From a virus: a stretch of DNA of 35,750 bases. The stretch lies in IMG/VR virus record IMGVR_UViG_3300021226_000033, positions 1 to 35,750 of that record; one strand, given 5' to 3'. The notes under the pieces are model-generated. The model saw only the letters and a list, made by a program, of their open reading frames with translations, made no database searches and had not been told where the DNA came from. The translations under genes and the position numbers were made by a program. Shown here piece by piece: positions 25,956-33,400 of the stretch (positions within the stretch are counted from its first letter, which is position 1; each line of letters begins with the position of its first letter).

Positions 25956-28814
25956 ATGAGTAGCTTTTACACCGATGAAGACGGGAATGTTGTTTATTTT
26001 GACCCTACAACCGGGGAAGATATCGACACATCTGGCGGCACGGGCGCTACTTATAACCCTGCTGATCGTTACGCAAATACTCCATACGATCCCAGTCAAG
26101 GTACAGGGCAAGGTACAAGTTTTACTTATGACCCAGTAACTGGTGAAAGAGACTATTACCAAGCAAGTTCCGTTGGTAGTGGCTTCTATAACCCAAGCGC
26201 ATTTAGTGGTGATGGCGGCGGAAGTAGCGGGATTGCAAGTACGCTATCAAAGTTTCTTGGCAACCTCAAGAAAGAAGACATCGCAAAGATGCTCGCTGCA
26301 GGATGGACCATTAAAGACATCCTTGCTGGTCGCAAAGCCCGTCAAGCATCTGTTGTTCCCGCAGGTAAGTGGACAACGCCCATGCTGACGGCAACACGCA
26401 GTCAAATTGCACAGGCGCCTTCTGCCCCGGGGCAAGCCGCTATGGGCCAACAACGCTTTACACCGACCACTTACGCTCCAAAGGCGGCTCAAGGCGGGAT
26501 CATGGGCCTAGCCGCTGGCGGCCTGCGTGATGGTGCGTTTGTCATCCCTGCTGATGTTGTGTCTCACTTCGGCAATGGCAGCAGCGAAGCCGGTCTTGAG
26601 TTTCTAGCTAACAAGCTGGGCGCTACCCCGATCAAGGGTAAAGGCGACGGCATGAGCGACTCGATTGATACAACCATTGAAGGTCAGCAGCCTGCCAAGG
26701 TTGCCAATGAGGAAGCGATTGTGTCCCCTGAAAAAGTTGCTGCGCTCGGAAAAGGTGACCCCAAGAAGGGGGCCAAAGTTCTGTACGCCATGATGGACCG
26801 TGTTCGTCAAGCGCGAACTGGCACCAAGAAGCAAGGTAAGCAAATCAAACCGGATAAGTACGCCCCGGGTGGGATTGCCGGTTATGCCAATGGTGGAGCT
26901 GTTGCATTTGTTGAGGGCGGGGCTACTACTCCTGTTGCGGGCACGCCAATCAACACCAACATGGCTGCGTGGGCTACCCCTTACGTAGAAGACTACGTTT
27001 CCAAAGGCTTTGCTCAGGCAAACAAGCCTTATGAGGCGTATACAGGAACCATCGCCGCTGGTCAGTCGGACCTGCAAAAGAAAGCATTTACTGGATACGA
27101 TAATTACGCGACCCCAACAGGCATAGGTACTGCCGGTACGGAAATTGGCAAGATTGCCACTAAAATGGGTGACCTTGGGTATACCGGTACAACCTTTGGG
27201 AGTCAGTATTCTGCTCCACCGCAATATCAGACCAGCCAATTTGGAACGCAGTTTCAAGCGCCGACCGCTTTTCAAGCTAACCAGTTTACAAACCAGTTTC
27301 AAGACCCCGGCGCATATCAAGCCAGTCAGTTTGCCAACCAATATACCGGCACAGGCGCATATACCCCCACTACGGCAACCTCCGGGTTTAATGCCCCGGG
27401 CGCATACCAAGGCGTAGACTTTACGACTGGTATTGCCCCACAAGCATATCAAGCTGGTCAGTTCGCAAATCAATTCCAAGGACCGGAAGCATATCGAGAG
27501 AGGCAATACGCAACTGGTCTTGGAGGGGTTAAGTCTGTTGAAGAGTACATGACGCCCTATCTGCAAGGCGTTACCGGCATTGAAGCTAGAGAAGCACGCA
27601 GGCAGTCTGAGATTGACCGCATTGCTGCAGCCTCACGACTGGCTCAGGCGGGTGGATATGGAGGTAGCCGACAGGCAATTATGGAAGCGGAAGGCGCTCG
27701 TAATCTGCAAACTCAGATCGGCGACATCCAAGCCAAGGGCTTACAAAGCGCATATGACCGGGCTCAAGCGCAACGTCTTGCTGAGTCTCAAGCCAGCATG
27801 GAAGCGCAAAGAGCTGGTGAGGCATCTCGTCAGTTTGGCGCTCAACAGGGCATGACTGCCGCGCAGCTTGCTGCTCAGTACGGCACCACTGCTCAACAGA
27901 TGGGGGAAGAGTCCCGTCAATTTGGCGCTACCCAAGGGATGCAGGGTTTGCAAATGCTGCTAGATGCCCGTAAAGCTGCGGAAGCATCTCGTCAGTTTGG
28001 TGCTGGACAGGCAATGACTGGGGCACAGACCGCCGCTCAATACGGCCTTCAGGCTCAACAACAGACCGCTCAAGAGCGGCAGTTTGCAGCACAGAGAAAG
28101 GCTGAGGCCGAACAACTTAGCGCCCAATATGGCTTGTCTGCACAACAAGCTGCCGAGGCGTCTAAACAGTTTGGTGCTCAACAAAAACTTTCTGCCGCAC
28201 AAACCTCTGCTCAATATGGATCAGAAGCGGCGCGAGCTGCTGAGGCTTCCAAACAATTCCAAGCCCAACAAGCTCTTGCTACTGAACAAGCAAAAGCTCA
28301 ATACGGCTTGGCAGCGCAACAAGAAGCCGAACGGTCTAAGCAGTATGGCTACGGCCAACAAATGTCTGCGGCAGAGCAGGCTGCTCAATACGGCCTTGCG
28401 AGTCAACGTGAGACAGAGGCATCTAAACAGTTTGGTGCGAGGTACGGGCTCGACGCCCTTTCTGCTCAAGCTGGAGCGCAAAAAGATGTTGGCAACTTGG
28501 CTGCTCTAGAGTCTCAAGTCGGCCTTGCTGGTCTTAGTGCCCAGCTTTCTGCGGGCGCTACTCAGCGTGATATTGAGAAGGAAAAGGTTGCTGCTGACAT
28601 GGCTCAGTTTAATGAGCAACGAGCTTACGACCTCAAGATGCAGCAGTACAAACAAAGTCTTTTGACTGGACTTCCAATTGAGCAAGGCCCTGCAGCTCCT
28701 GCTCCTACGCTCAGCACCGAAATGATTCAAGGGCTTGCGGGTCTGGCTAAATCGTACCCGGAACTTAAGAAGTATTTCGAGGGTATGTACGGCGATATTT
28801 TTGGCGCTACCTAA
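25956..28814 (+). CDS. Large putative internal virion protein with 15- and 29-residue repeats
   Basis: This 952-residue protein starts MSSFYTDEDGNVVYFDPTTG. Residues 180-189 read GGIMGLAAGG, and 302-314 read YAPGGIAGYANGG, both of the shared GG motif type. A conserved-looking stretch lies between them (FVIPADVVSHFGNGSSEAGL ... VANEEAIVSPEKVAAL). Residues 424-512 hold six 15-residue units of the type YQASQFANQFQDPGA. Residues 622 onward hold eight units, mostly 29 residues, of the type EASKQFGAQQ...AAQ..AQYGL.AQQ, predicted as long helices or coiled coil. The ATG at 25956 is preferred to an in-frame TTG two codons earlier, with GGAG just upstream. It is probably part of the injected or scaffolding complex inside the head. 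Confidence 0.72.
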   Translation: MSSFYTDEDGNVVYFDPTTGEDIDTSGGTGATYNPADRYANTPYDPSQGTGQGTSFTYDPVTGERDYYQASSVGSGFYNPSAFSGDGGGSSGIASTLSKFLGNLKKEDIAKMLAAGWTIKDILAGRKARQASVVPAGKWTTPMLTATRSQIAQAPSAPGQAAMGQQRFTPTTYAPKAAQGGIMGLAAGGLRDGAFVIPADVVSHFGNGSSEAGLEFLANKLGATPIKGKGDGMSDSIDTTIEGQQPAKVANEEAIVSPEKVAALGKGDPKKGAKVLYAMMDRVRQARTGTKKQGKQIKPDKYAPGGIAGYANGGAVAFVEGGATTPVAGTPINTNMAAWATPYVEDYVSKGFAQANKPYEAYTGTIAAGQSDLQKKAFTGYDNYATPTGIGTAGTEIGKIATKMGDLGYTGTTFGSQYSAPPQYQTSQFGTQFQAPTAFQANQFTNQFQDPGAYQASQFANQYTGTGAYTPTTATSGFNAPGAYQGVDFTTGIAPQAYQAGQFANQFQGPEAYRERQYATGLGGVKSVEEYMTPYLQGVTGIEAREARRQSEIDRIAAASRLAQAGGYGGSRQAIMEAEGARNLQTQIGDIQAKGLQSAYDRAQAQRLAESQASMEAQRAGEASRQFGAQQGMTAAQLAAQYGTTAQQMGEESRQFGATQGMQGLQMLLDARKAAEASRQFGAGQAMTGAQTAAQYGLQAQQQTAQERQFAAQRKAEAEQLSAQYGLSAQQAAEASKQFGAQQKLSAAQTSAQYGSEAARAAEASKQFQAQQALATEQAKAQYGLAAQQEAERSKQYGYGQQMSAAEQAAQYGLASQRETEASKQFGARYGLDALSAQAGAQKDVGNLAALESQVGLAGLSAQLSAGATQRDIEKEKVAADMAQFNEQRAYDLKMQQYKQSLLTGLPIEQGPAAPAPTLSTEMIQGLAGLAKSYPELKKYFEGMYGDIFGAT
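27225..27491 (+). repeat. Six 15-residue YQAxQFxNQF protein repeats
   Basis: The units start at Tyr or Phe and end in an Ala (YQTSQFGTQFQAPTA, FQANQFTNQFQDPGA, YQASQFANQYTGTGA, a divergent fourth, a 14-residue fifth, YQAGQFANQFQGPEA). The register is constant. Confidence 0.85.
27819..28502 (+). repeat. Eight ~29-residue helical EAS[RK]QFGAQQ repeats
   Basis: The QF-to-QF distance is exactly 29 residues in six intervals and 25 in one (a four-residue deletion). The last copy keeps only the first third. Confidence 0.88.
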
Positions 28815-28823
28815 GGATTGGTA

Positions 28824-30461
28824 ATGTATCAACAAACTCAATTTGATCCCGCCCTCCTTAGCTTGATGCAGGTTGCCAAGAGGGTAACTCCTCAAGGGGG
28901 ACGGACCGTCGCTGATAGCGTGATGGCTAAAGCTGGAGTCCCTCCTCAGGAAATGCCCCCCGGCGCTCCGCAAGGAATGCCACCGGGGATGCCGCCGCAA
29001 GGCCCTCCGCAACAAGGTCTGCCTGATCTTCTGCAACAAGCTCAGCAAGCAGCACCTAGCGTTGCCCAAAATATGCAAGAGCAGCAGAACGCTCAGATGC
29101 TGGCGCAAGCGCAACCTCAACCTCCCATGATGGCTGAAGGCGGTATCGCTTCCCTGCCTATTGATGATTATGAATATGCTGACGGCGGCATCATTGGGTA
29201 TGCAGGGCCGAATGGTAGTGAGGTTAACTTTGGTGGCGTTTCCGGCATTCCTTACTATTCTCCCGGTGAAAGCGAAGAAAGAGAAAGGTTAAACAGATTG
29301 CCGCTTGATGTCATTGAAAAGCTCATTGAAGCCATGCGCGTCGGCGGGAAAAGGCTTGTGCGCGGGACCACTTTTGATCCGCTGACAAAACGAACAGAAG
29401 CATCAGATGAAGCCAAGTTGTTTCAAAATCTTGACTTAATCAACGCAGAAAAGGCAACACAAAGCGAGCCAGCACCTTCAGCCCCTCCCTCTCAACCGGA
29501 GCGTGCCGCAGAACGCCCTCCTGTTATTCGACCAGAGGGAGTTGGCATTGCTGGGGTTGCGCCTCGCCAAAATATGGGCGGAGCAGAGTCTATGTACCGC
29601 GATCAGTTGAAAGCCATTGAAGAGCAGCGTAAAGGCATTCAAGCCCCAAGGTCTATTGATCAAATCCTTCAAGAAGAGCTTGCCGCTCGTCGTGCTAGAG
29701 GATTGCCCGAAGACCCAAGTCAATTGGCTAAACAACAACTAAGTGGTATTGAGGCAATTGATGCAGAGCGTCAAGCAATGATGGCTGCACAGAAAGCTCC
29801 TAGGCTGCAAGCCGGGATGCTGGAAGGTTTGCTTGCGCCGGGTGCAATGAACCTTGGTCAGCTTTTTGCTGGGTCTGCCCGTGGAATCATGAAGGCTGAG
29901 GAGGCCGGTCGGGTTGCTGACATCGAAGGGCTTGATAAGAAGCGAGCAGTCACTGTCGCTAACAATGCAATTCGTGAAGCCATTCAACGCGCTGAGTACG
30001 CTGAGCTTGAAGGCGATATGGCAACCGCCAAGGCCGAGCGCGAGAAGGCTGAGGCTATTAAGCAAGCTCTGTTTACTGCACAGCAAACGCTTACCACTGG
30101 TCGCCGTGGCGAAGTTGCAGCAGAAGATAAAGAGGCTCGTAACAGGGCGACTCAACTTCAGATTGCGAGGATTCAGGCTGAGGCACGGCTTAATCCTGCA
30201 GCAACAGACAAACAGGACTTGGCTGAACTTGCAAAGTTGCAAACTAATTTGACTAGCCAACTTGAAAACCTCACGCTTCCAGCAGACCGAAGGGCTCAAC
30301 TTCAAGGAATGTTGGATCAGGTCACCGCAAGGTTGGCTACAATGTCTGGCATCAGTTCAACCGGCCCTACTGGGGCTTCGGTGAAATATGCCAGCAACCC
30401 GAAGACTGGTGAACGCATTATGTCTACGGACGGTGGTCAAACGTGGAAACCGGCGCAGTAA
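28824..30461 (+). CDS. Putative internal virion protein with GG motifs and helical C-terminal half
   Basis: This 545-residue protein starts MYQQTQFDPALLSLMQVAKR. A Pro/Gly/Gln-rich stretch (about 40-100, PPGMPPQGPPQQG) leads to MMAEGGIASLPIDDYEYADG at 102-121, continuing GIIGYAG. These are the GG motifs also found in the preceding gene and in the small basic genes. The second half is long, charged and helical (RAEYAELEGDMATAKAEREK), and the end (KTGERIMSTDGGQTWKP) resembles a short beta motif common at C-termini of phage proteins. I chose the ATG at 28824 with AAGGA six bases upstream over the TTG two codons earlier. It is likely an internal virion protein; no enzymatic motif is seen. Confidence 0.72.
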   Translation: MYQQTQFDPALLSLMQVAKRVTPQGGRTVADSVMAKAGVPPQEMPPGAPQGMPPGMPPQGPPQQGLPDLLQQAQQAAPSVAQNMQEQQNAQMLAQAQPQPPMMAEGGIASLPIDDYEYADGGIIGYAGPNGSEVNFGGVSGIPYYSPGESEERERLNRLPLDVIEKLIEAMRVGGKRLVRGTTFDPLTKRTEASDEAKLFQNLDLINAEKATQSEPAPSAPPSQPERAAERPPVIRPEGVGIAGVAPRQNMGGAESMYRDQLKAIEEQRKGIQAPRSIDQILQEELAARRARGLPEDPSQLAKQQLSGIEAIDAERQAMMAAQKAPRLQAGMLEGLLAPGAMNLGQLFAGSARGIMKAEEAGRVADIEGLDKKRAVTVANNAIREAIQRAEYAELEGDMATAKAEREKAEAIKQALFTAQQTLTTGRRGEVAAEDKEARNRATQLQIARIQAEARLNPAATDKQDLAELAKLQTNLTSQLENLTLPADRRAQLQGMLDQVTARLATMSGISSTGPTGASVKYASNPKTGERIMSTDGGQTWKPAQ

Positions 30462-30464
30462 ATC

Positions 30465-33400
30465 ATGGCACTACCTGCTGGATTTGTTCTTGAAGAGCCC
30501 TCTACGGGCATCAGTCTTCCACCAGGGTTTGAGCTTGAAGAAGCTCCAAAGCCGCCTGAGCAACAGAGCGCCTTCCGTCAAGTTGCTGACGTACCGCTAG
30601 GCGTGGCCAAGGGCGCAGTCCAAGGCGTCCGAATGCTGGCTGATGTATTCGGCGCTGGGTCCGAAACATCTAACACCATCAGGTCAGCAGAGACTTATCT
30701 TGCTGGGTTGATGTCAGCTCAAGCCAAGAATGATCAGCAAGAAATTGCACGGATCATGAAAGAGGCTGAGGACAAGGGTGTTCTTGATCAAGTCAAGGCT
30801 GGTATCAAGGCGTTCACCATTGCGCCTGTTGACACCTTGTCTAGCGCCTTGGGCACTGCTGCGCCTGTAGTTGCTGCAAGTCTTGGGGCTACGGTACTTG
30901 GTGCTCCCGCTGTTGTAGGTACTGGTGTCGGCGCATTGCTTGGCGCTGGCATGGGTGCTGGTGTAGTCAAGGGCTCTATCTACGAAGAGACAAAGAAAGC
31001 TCTCATTGAAGCTGGGGCCGCTGAGCCGGAGGCAGAACAAAAGGCTCAACTTGCTCAGTCATATGGCGGCAAGAACCTTGACCAGATTCTTTTGGGTACG
31101 GCCCTTGGTGGGGTTGCTGCTGTTGGTCCGCTGGAAAAAGGTGCCGCTGGTATCCTTGCCCGCAACATTCTTGGCAAGGCCGGAGTTGAAGAGGCTGCAG
31201 AAACAGCAGGCGAACAAGCTGTTAAGGGCGCTCTGCGTAGACGGGCCGAGGCTGGATTGCTTGAAGCAGTTCCCGAAGCAGTGCAGGCCGGTCAAGAACA
31301 AGTTGCCCAAAACATTGCCCTTCAACGGGAGGGCTTTGATGTACCTACATTCCGGGGCGTTGCAAGCGCGTCCACCCTTGAAGCAATTGCTGGTGGCGGA
31401 CTGGGTGCAACCGTTGGTGGTGGCGCTCCTGAAGTAGCCAAGCCTGAAGTGGAAACAATTCCACCTGTTGCGCCAGAACCAGTTGCTACTAAAGCTGCTG
31501 CGCCAGCGGTGGTAACAATTCCACCTGAGCCGCCAGAAGTTCCTGCAATTACCTACAGTCCCGATCCGCTGATTTCGTTCCCTGACGGGACGGTTGCTCG
31601 GAAGGGAGAGTACGAAACTTTTATTGCCAGCCTTCCTGAAGAGCAGCAAGTAGAAGCCCGCGCAAAGATGCTTGGCATGGGGCAAGAGGCTGTTGAGATT
31701 AAGCCTGAGATGCTTATTAGCCTTGGCATCAGGCCAAGGGCTCCAATCGTTCAGCGTCTTGCTGGATTAGAAATAAACGACCCGAAGGTTGTTGAAGAGT
31801 TGACTGAGTTTGCAAAACAGCCTTACGCCCCCCCTCAAACAAGAGGAAACATCTTTGGCTTCCTTGCGACCATTAAGCCAAAGGAAGTTGAGGAAGCGCC
31901 GCCCGCTCAGATTGAACAGCCGACTGTTGCAGAGCCAATCGTTCAAGAAGCTCCCGCCATACAGCCGACTGTAGAGGTTCCACAACCTCCGGTTAGCGTT
32001 GAGCCTAGCGTTGCGGAAGATATTGAGCCCGCAGTCGCGCCAGCAATTGAGCCCGCTGAAATTTCTTCTGCTGCGCCTGCTGTAGAAACGCCTCCCGCCA
32101 TACAAGCGCCTAGCATCATTACCGCACAAGTGCTGACCGACCTTGGCGTAAAGCCTGGGGCAGCGATTGTGAAGCGGTTAGAAGGCAAGCCGATTGACGA
32201 TCCTGAAGTTGTAACTCAGCTAGAGAGCTACGCCAAACGATACGCGCCCGCCGAAATCAAACCGGCAATTACTAATTTTGTTCAAACCATTGCAGCGCCC
32301 AAGGCTGAGCCAGTTGCTCCACCCCCGTCGCAAAAACAGGCTCCTCAGAGCGGCCTATCTGGCACGGCGGTGGGTGGGGCTCCTGTTGTTTCTACTCCAG
32401 AAGCTGCCGCGCCTGCGCCGAAACCGCAACCTTCAACCGGAGATGTTGCAAGTAAGAAGTTTCCCAAGACGGTGATGGGTTCAACCCTTCTCGCCGCTGT
32501 TAATAGAAGGCTTGGCGGTCTTGATCCATCATTGATCAGCGAGTTTTCCACTCGCTTTGAGACAGCTCGGATCGGACGCAATGGCAAACCAATTGTTCAG
32601 TATAGAAATCCGCTTACACCGGATGGCAAGCTATTTAGAACTGGCGGTACGCTCGACTTCCAACTGATTGCTGAAGCACTTGAGGATGAAGGTTACTTGC
32701 CATCCGGCTCTGTTGCCGCTGACTATAAAGAAGCTGGCGAACGCGCTAAACAACTTATCAATGCCGCCCTTAACAGGCAGGAAGTTGAGAAAGAAGAAGA
32801 TAGCGCAGAGCAGATGCTTGCCCGCAGGGCTGAAATGGAGCAGATGGACGCCGAGGAATTGGCTGCTGCTCAAGAAGCTCAAGATGAAGGCCTATATCCA
32901 GGGCTGGACGAAGAGTCAATTATTGAAGCGGAACGTGAGCGCGAAGCAATCATTGCCGAATCAGACATTGATATGACCGTGCTTACGGATGACGATATCA
33001 ATTTCTTCGGCGAAATTGCCATTCAATCCGATGAGGAATACGCAGAAAGCCTGCGGCGTGGCTTGGGCCTTAACGATGAGGAAGTTGCAAATGAAATCAA
33101 AGCTCGCGCAGCGGCAAGAAGCGCTGAAGAAGATGGCAGGGCTCGGGCCAGAGAAGCTAAAGAAGCTGGTGCGGCTAGAGAAGCTGCGCCGGGGATTGCC
33201 AGCTACACCCCTGAAGAAGTAACACGAAAGCAAGAAGAACAAGAAAAGGCTTCTGCCGCCGAGAAAAAATCAAAGGCTGCTGAACAAGAGCGTCTTCGCA
33301 AAGAACAGCAATCCAAGGAAGAAAAGGTCCGCGCAGATGAGTCCGTGAAGGGCTTTGAGCTTGGCAAAACCGCTGAAGAACAGATGACCGGTATGGGTGA

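Noticed and set aside
26604-27566. 320-residue minus-strand open frame
   Set aside because: It is antisense to the 952-residue virion protein, shows no domain, and no gene on the minus strand is otherwise supported anywhere in the window.
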